64,000 nucleotides of DNA from an uncultured Chloroflexales bacterium (GTDB lineage Bacteria > Chloroflexota > Chloroflexia > Chloroflexales > Chloroflexaceae): positions 248,001 to 312,000 of the forward strand of contig CALGUG010000059.1 in assembly GCA_937902315.1 (NCBI GenBank). Direction: 5' to 3'. Numbering within the stretch: position 1 is the first letter of the stretch; the number at the start of each line of letters is the position of its first letter. The notes beneath the pieces were generated by a model, which saw only the letters and a list, made by a program, of their open reading frames with translations, was not told where the DNA came from and made no database searches. The position numbers and the translations under genes are program-made. Positions 37,001 to 45,156 of this stretch are shown piece after piece.

Positions 37001-38076
37001 ATGCAGAATTAACCAAAAAGATCTATCGTAAGGTGCCGGTTTTGTTACGCGAAGCTGCTGCTGGCCAGCCCGAGATTAATCCTTGGGGCGTATCATTTAT
37101 GCGCATGTTCGATATGTCTAACGATAGCCACCTCTTCTTAGATCAGCCCCAAGCGGATGCGCTGCCGCTCTATGAAGCGAAAATGCTTCATCAGTATAGC
37201 CATCGCTGGGCCAGCTATAGAGGCAAGACGGTAGAAGATCTCTCCCTAGCGGAGCTAGAAGATCCTTATTGCAGCGTTACCCCTCGTTATTGGCTGCTCA
37301 AAGAGCAGATTGAACGCCGCTTAATAGAGCGAGGCTGGCATAACCAATGGTTATTGGCATTCCGCGATATTACCAATGCTACCAATGAACGAACCGCGAT
37401 CTTTAGTCTATTGCCGCGTATTGCTGCGGGACATAAAGCTCCTTTGATCTTTTTAGCTAGAGGCTCAATACACAGGGTTTCCGCCTTTTTAGCTACTGTT
37501 AACAGTCTGGCTTTTGATTTTATAGCAAGGCAAAAGGTTGGGGGAACTAATCTCACCTACTTTATTTTGAAACAACTTCCAGTGCTTCCACCAGAAACAT
37601 TTGACTCTAACGATCTGCTTTTTATTGTGCCGCGTGTTTTTGAATTGGTCTATAGCGCCTATGATCTGCAAGGCTTTGCCCAAGATCTTTGGAATGAAGC
37701 GGATCCTTATATGCGCCAAGTGCTGATCGCACAGCGTCGCGCTAACCATAACGCTACCGCCCAGCACGCCAGCGCAGAGATTACAGAGCAAGTCGCTGCT
37801 CTCGACCCCTCTCAGCGACAAGCGCCGCCGCCCTTTATCTGGCACGAAGAGCGCCGCGCCCTGCTGCGCGCCGAACTCGATGCTTACATCGCTCATCTCT
37901 ATGGGCTGAGCCGCGATGATCTGCGTTATATCCTTGATCCTCACGATCTCTATGGCCCAAACTATCCTAGCGAGACATTCCGTGTGCTCAAAGAGAAAGA
38001 GCTACGCCTCTATGGCGAATATCGCACCCGCCGTTTGGTTCTGCAAGCTTGGAATACACTCTTTGAAGCCGACTAA
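34006..38076 (+). CDS. PglX/DrmMI-like adenine-specific DNA methyltransferase (Eco57I-type)
   Basis: The product is about 1356 aa. The N-terminal region (about 85-200) resembles class IIG/DISARM-type methylases: TLFGYNIRPQQPRDQIINGR, a HSDR-like strand/helix region, then EYLNNSEHVWGIVTNGERLR. No PD-(D/E)xK lysine is seen there (HIEAYGVDLDG), so no nuclease function is apparent. The SAM-binding motif I is VLDPACGSGH (526-535) and the catalytic motif IV is NPPW (796-799), indicating N6-adenine methylation. A long target-recognition region follows to the C-terminus. ATG 34006 is preferred (AGAAGG 11 nt upstream); a TTG at 33931 is in frame. It starts a putative defence locus with an McrB-like and an McrC-like gene. 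Confidence 0.87.
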   Translation: MAYTTIVSEGDLIPLDLIDAIAHQELPGQRPQDFALSQTLSVTDYAASLWQEVYRDWRSLHDSSSPQANRSLSTQTSSRSAWLEKLFTLFGYNIRPQQPRDQIINGRRFPISHRADPHHDAPPIHIEAYGVDLDGRSRSSKQSYGSPHAIVQEYLNNSEHVWGIVTNGERLRLLRDSSRFSRPTYLEFNLRSMFEEQKFSEFILLFRHLHRSRLPKTIEDAQDCWLEYYHRHAIEQGGRVRERLRQGVEQALLELGNGFVKDAHLHKSELYRKLTEQRLSAHDFYRQLLKLIYRLLFLMVAEERNAIVAQEFDRNDPDFDRVLLSYRLPPANERLKIYYEYYSMRRLRFLAERPSLVRETYYDLWRGLLNSFAQFKLGNDLETSLGLAPLNGELFNDEAIKDLENAQINNRHLLAAIRALSYYYDPQSESQRRVNYAAIDVEELGSIYESLLDYRPLVDMFASGQAQFCLVYGTDRKSTGSYYTSPELVKELIKSALDPLIAERLAPNGRPLSFKEQEQVLLNLRVLDPACGSGHLLLAAARRIAHELAKVRNAGDLPTPELYRRAVRDVIQKCIFGVDINPLSVDLCKLALWIEGHAKGMPLDFLDANIKRGNSLVGAWADLIEAGIPDEAYKPLTGDDKTVATSLRKQNKQARELWQKQGLIQLGIGTSSVTSEQKALRQALEDFERIDTSTVTGVLQKSQAYNKLRLKLSPDFNRFNLWTAAFFLSFDRETIDAVPISSDLNQELERPELTYKQVFAKLLADQLAFFHWELEFPQVFERDGERKHGFDLILANPPWERIKLQEQEHFIDVPEIARASNKAERDRMIAAWRQGTPQQRARIAQFERAKQLAESESRFVRVSRRFPLSAVGDVNTYALFAELVRDLLAPNGRVGIIVPTGIATDDSTKALFADFNRKQQLIALYDFVNAKPLFPDVHRSYKFCLLILGNTQQPSEFIFFAQETHQLHNPERRFSLSAEEIALINPNTRTAPVFRSRADAELTKKIYRKVPVLLREAAAGQPEINPWGVSFMRMFDMSNDSHLFLDQPQADALPLYEAKMLHQYSHRWASYRGKTVEDLSLAELEDPYCSVTPRYWLLKEQIERRLIERGWHNQWLLAFRDITNATNERTAIFSLLPRIAAGHKAPLIFLARGSIHRVSAFLATVNSLAFDFIARQKVGGTNLTYFILKQLPVLPPETFDSNDLLFIVPRVFELVYSAYDLQGFAQDLWNEADPYMRQVLIAQRRANHNATAQHASAEITEQVAALDPSQRQAPPPFIWHEERRALLRAELDAYIAHLYGLSRDDLRYILDPHDLYGPNYPSETFRVLKEKELRLYGEYRTRRLVLQAWNTLFEAD

Positions 38077-38122
38077 GCACGATTCGCTTAGACTTGTTTA
38101 GAAACAAACCTGCGAAGCGCTT

Positions 38123-38416
38123 ATCAACTTGTGCTGTGGGAACGAAACACAGGCTTATGTCTAAGAGACAGCGGCTTGTGTGAAAGAGACAGTGGGCTGT
38201 ATAAAAGAAACACAGGCTTGTGCAAACGAAACAGCGACCTGTGTGAAAGAAACACGGGTTTATGTCTAAGAGACAGCGGCTTGTGTGAAGGAAACAGCGG
38301 GCTGCATGAAAGAAGTAGCGGCTCGTATGAAGCAATTAGAGGCTTGCATGAAAGAAATAGCAACCTGTATGAACTACATAGCGACATGTATGAAGCATAT
38401 CGAAACCTCTAAGAAG
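38123..38416 (+). repeat. 21-bp tandem repeat (minisatellite) of 13-14 units
   Basis: Thirteen units (38144-38416) plus one decayed unit (38123-38143). The unit consensus is GAAACAGCGGCTTGTGTGAAA. Units 1-2 and 6-7 are nearly identical pairs (the dimer ending GTCTAA then TGTGAAA), suggesting a higher-order duplication. Since 21 is a multiple of 3, all frames keep a heptad. One frame reads as coiled-coil-like heptads (MKEIATC) but is broken by two in-frame TAA codons. Another frame is open over about 90 codons. The array sits between the methylase and the McrB-like gene. Confidence 0.9.
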
Positions 38417-38712
38417 TATCAAGCTGCTCTTATAATGCTTATCTGCAGGCCTGCGAGAATGGAACAGCGCTTGCCGTAAAGGACATAAACCTCTCTCAAC
38501 TCGTAGAGATCGAACCTCTCCCTTGCGCCCCTAGCATGTTGATACCCCTCATAAACTTTCCTGCTTATAAAACACAAGCGATTTGCTGTGCGCTTGGTAC
38601 TAATAGTATAGAGCCAGTTTTCGACATCATACCAAGCGCACATTTGTAGACACAGGCAATTCTTTATACCTATGGTATAGACTAGGGCCAGATTGCTTAA
38701 CGAGGGAGTAGT

Positions 38713-41475
38713 ATGCCGTATTTTTCTTTGGAAAAACACCAAGCCTTTTATGATGCCGCCGAACGTTTTGTAGATAATGTCCTGCGCAAAGACGACTCGC
38801 TCTTCACTCCCGGCGTTGCGCTCTGGACGCTCCCTAATTTGCAGAGCTTACACGAACAATTTATCAGCCAGCCCGATACATCAAACGATACCTTTATCAA
38901 CAAATTTAAGCGCCAGCTCGAAAACACCAGCCCCGAGGTCTATCAGTTGGCCGCTGAGGCTATTTTTGTGCATACGCTGATCGCTGATCAAAGCAGTTTA
39001 AGCGCTGCTTCTAAGCGCAAGTTGATTACAACCGTTCTCAACTGGTCGCCGACGCCCGTCAGCATCCCCAAAGAGCTTGACGAGGCTTTAAGTCAAGGTA
39101 TCGCAAAGACTGGCACGGCCTTTCATACCTTTCGGCCCTTTATGATCGCCTTTATCATCAACTTTGTGATCGCTTGGAAGCAGCTCCCCTCGAGTGAGCA
39201 AGAGAAACTTCTCAAAGATGCTTGGGCTTTCAAAGATATGCTGATGGGGGTGAATGTGTTTGGTGCCCATTCGCAGCGTGAGGCACTCTTGCACATTGTG
39301 CATCCTATCACCTTCGAGGGCATTATCTCGCATGACTATAAGGTCAGCCTGACCAAAACTTATGCCGAGTATTTGAACGATACCACGCCCGAAGATGCCG
39401 ATGTCGATCGCAAACTGCTAGAGATCCGCCAGAACTATCGCAAACGCAACGACCGCGAGATCGATTTCACCCAGCCTGTTCAGAAAAATAGCGCGACCAG
39501 CGATGCTTGGAGCCTGCCCGATTCCTTGGGGACCGATCTGAATGGTTATATCAATTTTGTGATCGCGCTAGGTTCGCGCGAGTTTAGTCGTGCTCGACTG
39601 CTGGAGGCCTTTGAAGAGGCTCAAAAGACGGTACAGCGCCCCGATACGCTTGCCAGCTCCGATCAGTTCATCGACGATCTGATGCAGTTGCGTCTGTTAG
39701 AGCTGCGCGATAACGGCTACTACCGCGTTTGGCCCCATCTCTCCGATCTCGACCCTGACGATCTGCGCCGTTACGTTGCGCTGACCTTGCTTGTGCGACG
39801 CGGCAACGACTATCTCTTGCCTATTCTGGCCCTGCCCTTCGATCAACAGCCCCATCCGCTCTCGGAGTTCCGCTTCCCGCTGCGTTTGCTCGAATGGTAC
39901 AAAGAGACGGGTTTGGTTATGCAAGCAGAGGATGGCAGTTGGACTGTTTCGCCCACAGCCTTTGAGCCGTTGCCCAAACAGACGCCTATCGCTGGTGCGA
40001 TCAATACCTTTGTGGAGTATGTGAAAGAGGTGCATGTGGCGACAGCCCAAGATCATACTCCTTTAACGGGCCGTTTGCCGCTGATCGATGAGCAAGAGCT
40101 TGAAGAGAAGATCGCGCTGCTGCAACGCGAGCTGTTGATCGAGCGCAATACGATCAAGCGCATCTATGGCGCTTTGATCGCGGGCCAACATGTGATTTTG
40201 AGCGGCCCTCCCGGCACCGGCAAGACCCATCTTGCTAAGTTGCTGCCCGAACTGTTGTGGAGCGAGACTGTTCATTCGCTGAGCCTGCCTGCCGACCCGA
40301 TGCGTTCGCCGCTTGAGCGATCGAGCAAAGTCGAATCGGTCCGTTACGGCTATTCTGTCGATCTAGTAACGGCTACCGAAGATTGGGGCGTGCGCCATGT
40401 GATCGGCGGCATTGTTCCGCAATTAGAGAGGCAGAACGATACAACACAGCTCACCTATAAAGTGCGTCACGGCTATCTTACGCGTGCAGTCTTGAGCAAC
40501 TACGCCAATTATCGCGACGATAAGGTTCCGCACGACTTTGTTCGTCAACCCTATGTCGATGCGGAAGGCAAGATCTACCGTGGGCGTTGGTTGGTGATCG
40601 ATGAATTTACTCGCGCCCCGATCGATGCTGCTTTCGGCGGGCTGTTGACTACGTTGGGCAGCAAAGGTAACGCATTGATGGTGCCGACCGATAATGGCGA
40701 CTATGCAGTGCCTATGCCGCACGACTTTCGCATTATCGGCACGCTCAATAGCTTTGATCGTCACTTCCTGAACCAAATCAGCGAGGCTATGAAGCGTCGT
40801 TTCGTCTTTATCGATATCTTGCCGCCCGGCAGAGCTTATGCAGAGCAAGAGCGTAATATGGTGCTCTATAAATCGCTGAGCGAGCTGAGCGCAAACGGCG
40901 TGATCGAAGAGCAAGAGAGTGAAGGGGTGCTGACGATCGATGCGTTTGTACACATCAAACGTCATTCGCCTGAGCAGGTACTGCAAGGCACTGAGCCGTT
41001 CACGGTAGAGTTCTTCGATCAGCAATTGGAAGAGGCTTTTAACTGTTTGTGGCGGATCTTCAGCGCTATCCGCAACTATCGACAGCTCGGTATGGCCCAA
41101 GCTAAGTCGGTATGTATGGCGTTAATCACGGGCCACTTGGTAAGTATGGATTGGCCCGATGCGCTCGATGCTGCACTGGCCGATACGCTAGCCGATCAAC
41201 TGCAAGTCTTATCGCGCGACCGCTTGCGCGCTCTGCTGGCCTACATCAGGCATGCCAACAATCCCAAGCGCTTCTACGAAGAGCTGAGCGAGATCCTGAG
41301 CAAGCTGCATGTTCCTGCGCGGCATGCGCACGAGGCGGCGCTGCGCCTTCCAAGCGATAACATCAACCCCGAGAGCTTGAGCGAGCGCTTTGATCTTACA
41401 AAAGAGCTGCTGATTAAACCCGATGGCCTCTTTGCCGGACGCTTGTACGCCTTTGTGAATGAACATGGGTTGTGA
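38713..41475 (+). CDS. McrB-like AAA+ NTPase
   Basis: The 920-aa protein has an N-terminal helical domain (about 1-270) with ALLHIVHPITFEGIISHDYK, a segment seen in McrB-type ATPases. A middle domain follows, then an AAA+ module: Walker A GPPGTGKT (498-505), Walker B WLVIDEFTRAP (D630/E631) and sensor-like GTLNSFDR (N679). An arginine-rich MKRRF (693-697) sits at the expected finger position. The order and spacing fit the McrB clade, which in classical systems is a GTP-driven translocase partner of McrC. The ATG follows GAGGGAG. Its stop overlaps the start of the McrC-like gene (GTGA), so the two are probably co-translated and form one complex. Confidence 0.87.
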   Translation: MPYFSLEKHQAFYDAAERFVDNVLRKDDSLFTPGVALWTLPNLQSLHEQFISQPDTSNDTFINKFKRQLENTSPEVYQLAAEAIFVHTLIADQSSLSAASKRKLITTVLNWSPTPVSIPKELDEALSQGIAKTGTAFHTFRPFMIAFIINFVIAWKQLPSSEQEKLLKDAWAFKDMLMGVNVFGAHSQREALLHIVHPITFEGIISHDYKVSLTKTYAEYLNDTTPEDADVDRKLLEIRQNYRKRNDREIDFTQPVQKNSATSDAWSLPDSLGTDLNGYINFVIALGSREFSRARLLEAFEEAQKTVQRPDTLASSDQFIDDLMQLRLLELRDNGYYRVWPHLSDLDPDDLRRYVALTLLVRRGNDYLLPILALPFDQQPHPLSEFRFPLRLLEWYKETGLVMQAEDGSWTVSPTAFEPLPKQTPIAGAINTFVEYVKEVHVATAQDHTPLTGRLPLIDEQELEEKIALLQRELLIERNTIKRIYGALIAGQHVILSGPPGTGKTHLAKLLPELLWSETVHSLSLPADPMRSPLERSSKVESVRYGYSVDLVTATEDWGVRHVIGGIVPQLERQNDTTQLTYKVRHGYLTRAVLSNYANYRDDKVPHDFVRQPYVDAEGKIYRGRWLVIDEFTRAPIDAAFGGLLTTLGSKGNALMVPTDNGDYAVPMPHDFRIIGTLNSFDRHFLNQISEAMKRRFVFIDILPPGRAYAEQERNMVLYKSLSELSANGVIEEQESEGVLTIDAFVHIKRHSPEQVLQGTEPFTVEFFDQQLEEAFNCLWRIFSAIRNYRQLGMAQAKSVCMALITGHLVSMDWPDALDAALADTLADQLQVLSRDRLRALLAYIRHANNPKRFYEELSEILSKLHVPARHAHEAALRLPSDNINPESLSERFDLTKELLIKPDGLFAGRLYAFVNEHGL

Positions 41476-43799
41476 TTGTTATGCTAAAGCAACTGATTGA
41501 GCGAGAAGATCGTACAGCAGCTTGGATGCAGAGCCGTTTGCTTGATCTGCTCTTGCGTCATGATCAGGCCCTCTTCGATAATTACTTTAATGAGCGCAAA
41601 GGGCTTGCCAGCGCTCGACCTGAGCTTCAGCGCTATCGCGATCTGGCGGTTTTGCTGCGCTTGCGCGACGAGCTGTTCGAGTATATCGTGCCGCAGATCG
41701 TGCGCAGGCTGAGTTTCGATGCGCCGCGCAGTAGCGAGCTTGAAGAGCACCCTGTTACGGGTCAGATCGATTGGGAGCGCACCTTGTCCGCTTCGTGGGA
41801 GAGCCTGCCCAACCAACCGCCCTTGCAGTTGCATACTCGTCAGAACCGTCGCAATTTCGCAACGCCCGAGAATCTGCTGACAGTGGTGACGGTGCTTGAA
41901 TACAAAGCGACGATTGAGCGTCTGCTGCGCTCCGATGATCCCTTGTTGCAGGCTCAACAGCTACGCAGCCAGCTTATGACAATCGTCGAGCAGTGCGAGC
42001 GTGAATTAAGCTTCCCGCAGTTTGCAGGACTGCGCGAACAGGCTCAAGCGATGCTCGATCAATATCAAGATCCCGAGCTGATCGAACGGCTTGAGCTAAC
42101 GGTTAGCGAGCATCTGCTGCCGGGCGCAAACAACGCCTACCACGAGCTTGTGCTTTGGCGCGAGAAGCTGCGCACGCTTAAGATTGGTCAGCTCTATAGC
42201 TTCGGTCACGATCTAACGCTCGCCCTTGACCTCGAACAGGGATCGCGCATCTATCAGCTGTGGGTCTTGTATGAGCTGCTCGAGTTCTTGAGCCTTGAAG
42301 GAAGCTTGATCGAACGAACGGACAATCAGGCCGAAGATCAAAGCAGCTTGCTGCGTTTTCGTTGGGGCGAGCCTGAAAGCCGCTGTGAGTACGAATTGCT
42401 GTTTAACGCTCGCATTCCCAGCCAATGGCAGGGCGATCTACAGGCTCAGCCGACCTTTTTACTGCGACGCTGCGACCGTCAAGAATTGCGCGACGGCGAT
42501 CAAGTGATCTGGCACGAGCCGGGCTATCTGCTCGATGCGGTCTATCAGCGGGCGGGCGGCCCTGAACAACTACTCGATCAGGCTCGCAAACGTTTGATCG
42601 GTGAACTGCATTTAAGCGGCGAACAACGCGCGATTGTGTTGCTGCCCTTTGTGCCGCAGAGCGATGCTCAGCTTACACAGCCCTCTTCGCAGCAAACACG
42701 CTTCAGCGACCGCGACGGCGCGCTCCAGATCGAGCTGCGTCAGCTTGCTCCCCTCGCTGCTGAGGAGAACGCTGTTGCAACACAGGATCCTAGCCTGCAA
42801 CAGGCTCTGCGCGGCCTGCTCGATCAGCTCCATCAAGCTTTGCAGCAGCGCGTCGCTCTCGAGTGTCACGGCACCATCGCCGATGTCGACTCGATTAACC
42901 CCCACGCCCGAGCGGTGCCGCGGTGTCCGCGCTGCCAGAGCGTCATGGCCTTCTGCCCGAAGCCACATATCAGCCGCACAAAGGTTGATCTGGTTTGCCC
43001 CAAGTGCGATTGCCTCAGCAATCGCCGTCTTTGCCATATCATCGATCTACAAACAGTCGGCCTTCCGCCTCGCGTCGAGCGCGTATTAACGGAACAAGAG
43101 CTGCATAACAATATTGAGCAGCTGCGTTCGTGGTTGCGCAAGACGATTCACGAGGATGACGACAGTGAACGGGCCGAACAGCTACGCAAACAGGTTCTAG
43201 AGGCGATCGGCGAACAGACCACGAGCTTCATGAAATATCTTCAGCCCAACCTTCGACAGATCGAAGATAAGTTTTCGGGTTGGGTCTTGCCCGAGGTTTG
43301 GCAGGGTGTGCCTAAAGCCTTGCACGAGCAGTCGCGCCATATGTTGATGGCTGGCGAATATATTTGGCTGGAGGTTGAAGATAGCGAGCTTAAAGAGTGG
43401 GCTGCTTGCGCTGTGCAATTTATTCGTGCGCTTGAGTTCGAGATGAAACGCCGCATCTACTATCCTTGTAAGGGTAGACTGCGTCACTACGGCAAGATCA
43501 TGGAAGATCACCAATTTACCTATGGTTCGGTGGGCGCGATTGAGAGAAAGCGTGATGCTAATTGGCAGATCATTTTGAGATATATTGCTGAGCCCAATAG
43601 CTTGGAAGAGAATCAGGTCGCTACTCTCTTTCAAGCCATAGAAAGATTGCGTAAATCGCGCAATAAAGTAGCCCATACCGACTTTGTTGATAAGGCGTTA
43701 GCCGAAACCATTCGTAATACGGTGCTCGGTACTCCTCAACAGCCCGGGCTCTTGTATCGTTTAGCTTCGACATTAGTGCCAGCCCAAGAGCACGCTTAA
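41472..43799 (+). CDS. McrC-like (DUF2357-type) protein with zinc ribbon and C-terminal HEPN motif
   Basis: The 775-aa protein overlaps the McrB-like gene by 4 bp (GTG start at 41472; ATG 41481 also possible). A DUF2357-like helical region is followed by GSRIYQLWVLYELLEFLS (about 257-274), typical of the pre-nuclease part of McrC-family proteins. In the expected PD-(D/E)xK core, YLLDAVYQR (D355-A-V357) has Val in place of the catalytic Lys, so the nuclease looks inactive. A zinc ribbon follows (CPRC 485/488, CPKC 509/512). A C-terminal helical domain ends in SRNKVAH (R730...H735), the R-x4-H HEPN motif associated with RNase activity. The McrC-like and HEPN assignments rest on short motifs and should be seen as inference. 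Confidence 0.72.
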   Translation: MIVMLKQLIEREDRTAAWMQSRLLDLLLRHDQALFDNYFNERKGLASARPELQRYRDLAVLLRLRDELFEYIVPQIVRRLSFDAPRSSELEEHPVTGQIDWERTLSASWESLPNQPPLQLHTRQNRRNFATPENLLTVVTVLEYKATIERLLRSDDPLLQAQQLRSQLMTIVEQCERELSFPQFAGLREQAQAMLDQYQDPELIERLELTVSEHLLPGANNAYHELVLWREKLRTLKIGQLYSFGHDLTLALDLEQGSRIYQLWVLYELLEFLSLEGSLIERTDNQAEDQSSLLRFRWGEPESRCEYELLFNARIPSQWQGDLQAQPTFLLRRCDRQELRDGDQVIWHEPGYLLDAVYQRAGGPEQLLDQARKRLIGELHLSGEQRAIVLLPFVPQSDAQLTQPSSQQTRFSDRDGALQIELRQLAPLAAEENAVATQDPSLQQALRGLLDQLHQALQQRVALECHGTIADVDSINPHARAVPRCPRCQSVMAFCPKPHISRTKVDLVCPKCDCLSNRRLCHIIDLQTVGLPPRVERVLTEQELHNNIEQLRSWLRKTIHEDDDSERAEQLRKQVLEAIGEQTTSFMKYLQPNLRQIEDKFSGWVLPEVWQGVPKALHEQSRHMLMAGEYIWLEVEDSELKEWAACAVQFIRALEFEMKRRIYYPCKGRLRHYGKIMEDHQFTYGSVGAIERKRDANWQIILRYIAEPNSLEENQVATLFQAIERLRKSRNKVAHTDFVDKALAETIRNTVLGTPQQPGLLYRLASTLVPAQEHA

Positions 43800-43838
43800 T
43801 ATCGAATCTGGCTGATCACTTTTTTTAGTCTTCGGCAG

Positions 43839-43882
43839 AAAGAGCGCTGTTTTAGTTAAAGCTAGAGCAGCGCTCTTTGTTT
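43839..43882 (+). terminator. intrinsic terminator of the defence operon
   Basis: AAAGAGCGCTG and CAGCGCTCTTT form an 11-bp stem followed by GTTTTGTCTTT, 40 bp past the stop. A fragment resembling family B (ATCGAATCTGG, TCTTCGGCAGA) overlaps it. Confidence 0.85.
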
Positions 43883-43907
43883 TGTCTTTAGGCGTTCATG
43901 TAGAGTA

Positions 43908-44075
43908 ATACCAAATCCCTGTGATTACTTCAGCACTCTGGCGGCTTAGTCCCTTCCTCCAAGAAGGCGGCTAGCGCGTCCGCCTACGGCTACCAACAGC
44001 TTGCCTGTAACCAAGGTGTTGTAGCTGTGTGCCGAGAGAGCGCTCCAACATACAACGATTCACGCCGATTTTATG
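43908..44075 (+). repeat. family A structured intergenic repeat, full-length copy A-8
   Basis: 168 bp from ATACCAAATCCCTGTGA to TTCACGCCGATTTTATG. The core includes CTCTGGCGGCTTAGTC, a CCTTC-CTCCAA-GAAGG hairpin and GCGCGTCCGCCTACGGCTAC. It is the clearest alternative-stem copy to compare with A-2. Confidence 0.8.
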
Positions 44076-44127
44076 TCAGAGGTTTGTGATGTTTTCGCGC
44101 TGATTCACGGCGAGGGCAGACAGCCTT

Positions 44128-44207
44128 TATTTGTTGGGAGGGAGCCTGATAGCCGGAGGCGGACGCGCTGAGGACCGAATGGAGGCTAGAGACCTCGCCG
44201 CCATAAT
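44128..44207 (-). repeat. family A repeat, subtype A2 fragment
   Basis: Contains GATAGCCGGAGGCGGACGCG, then GGACCGAATGGAGGC and AGAGACCTCGCCGCC. It matches the subtype at 18632-18716 and 48775-48862. Confidence 0.6.
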
Positions 44208-44519
44208 GCAAAGGAAAGTTCGCTTTTAGCAAGGCTTCGATCGTTAGATGAAGTTATCGCCCTATAACATCGGTTGGGCCACTGATCTAGCGGCGTTTGC
44301 ACCTTGTCGAAGCCTCTTTTTCACCTCTACAAGCTTAGAAAATACTTCTACCCAGCTTCTCCCTCTTTTGGTATTGTGACGATCATTCCCTTCTCGCACA
44401 ACATTGCTTGTACTACCCCGAATTTTAAAAAGGTTTTTGTAACAGCGCCATCTATAGCCAAGCACAAAACAGAGAGTGTGGCAGGTTCCGCTTTCCTAAA
44501 GGTCAGATCTGCCATAAAA

Positions 44520-45156
44520 GCGAATGTCGTCTTCAACATAATCAGACTGATGCGTACTTAAGATGTTAAAAAACGGTTATCTCCGCTGTTATGAGTAGAT
44601 TAAAGAACGATGACAGCTTATCGATTGTTCATCAGAATAATTATCGTGAATAGTATTATGATTCTTGGAATACGATTTAGATCATAATAAAGCTGTAAAA
44701 AGTGTTAAATTTTGATCTTGGCATAGAGAGTGCTGTAGAGTATAAATAAGAGCTTCTATAAAGGTAAATAATGGTTAAAACAGAAAATTGCTGGAATTTA
44801 GTAGTATAATCTATATTTAGTGTGAATATATCTAAATCATTAAAAATAAGTTTAATAACTAATTAAGTATCCTAAATCTTGAGATATTGACTAGAATACT
44901 AAGTTTTGGTGATTTATTTGTTTATTTGAATTATTCAAATGGTTAAAGGGTTTATTTAAAGAAAGGTTGTTAGATTGGATTGTTTTGTATTAACTGAAAT
45001 AGACCAGATTTTGAAGAAGGAATTTTCAGCCATTGATGGGGGTAGATCGCTAAGAAACAGGAGTAGAGCGAAGGAGGTTAAAAGCGTTGTTTAAGCTGCT
45101 GTGCTGAAACCATACTAAGCAATTTACTCATTCAAGACACATTTTAGAGGTCAACC
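44520..45156. other. AT-rich leader upstream of SdrD-like gene 3
   Basis: About 500 bp (44540-45040) of strongly AT-rich sequence with A/T runs and several TATAAT-like boxes (for example near 44810), followed by a purine-rich stretch. There is no ORF. It is likely the promoter and 5' leader, or a curved or silencer-bound segment, for the gene at 45157. Confidence 0.55.

Noticed and set aside
34006..38076. Calling the methylase locus DISARM or BREX
   Set aside because: No DrmA/DrmB/DrmC, SNF2 helicase, BrxC, PglZ or BrxL gene is in the window; only the methylase resembles those systems.
38131..38412. A 93-aa open frame over the 21-bp repeats
   Set aside because: Any frame of a 21-bp repeat can stay open. 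No RBS is seen and the best coiled-coil frame is broken by two TAA codons. I keep it as a repeat, not a gene.
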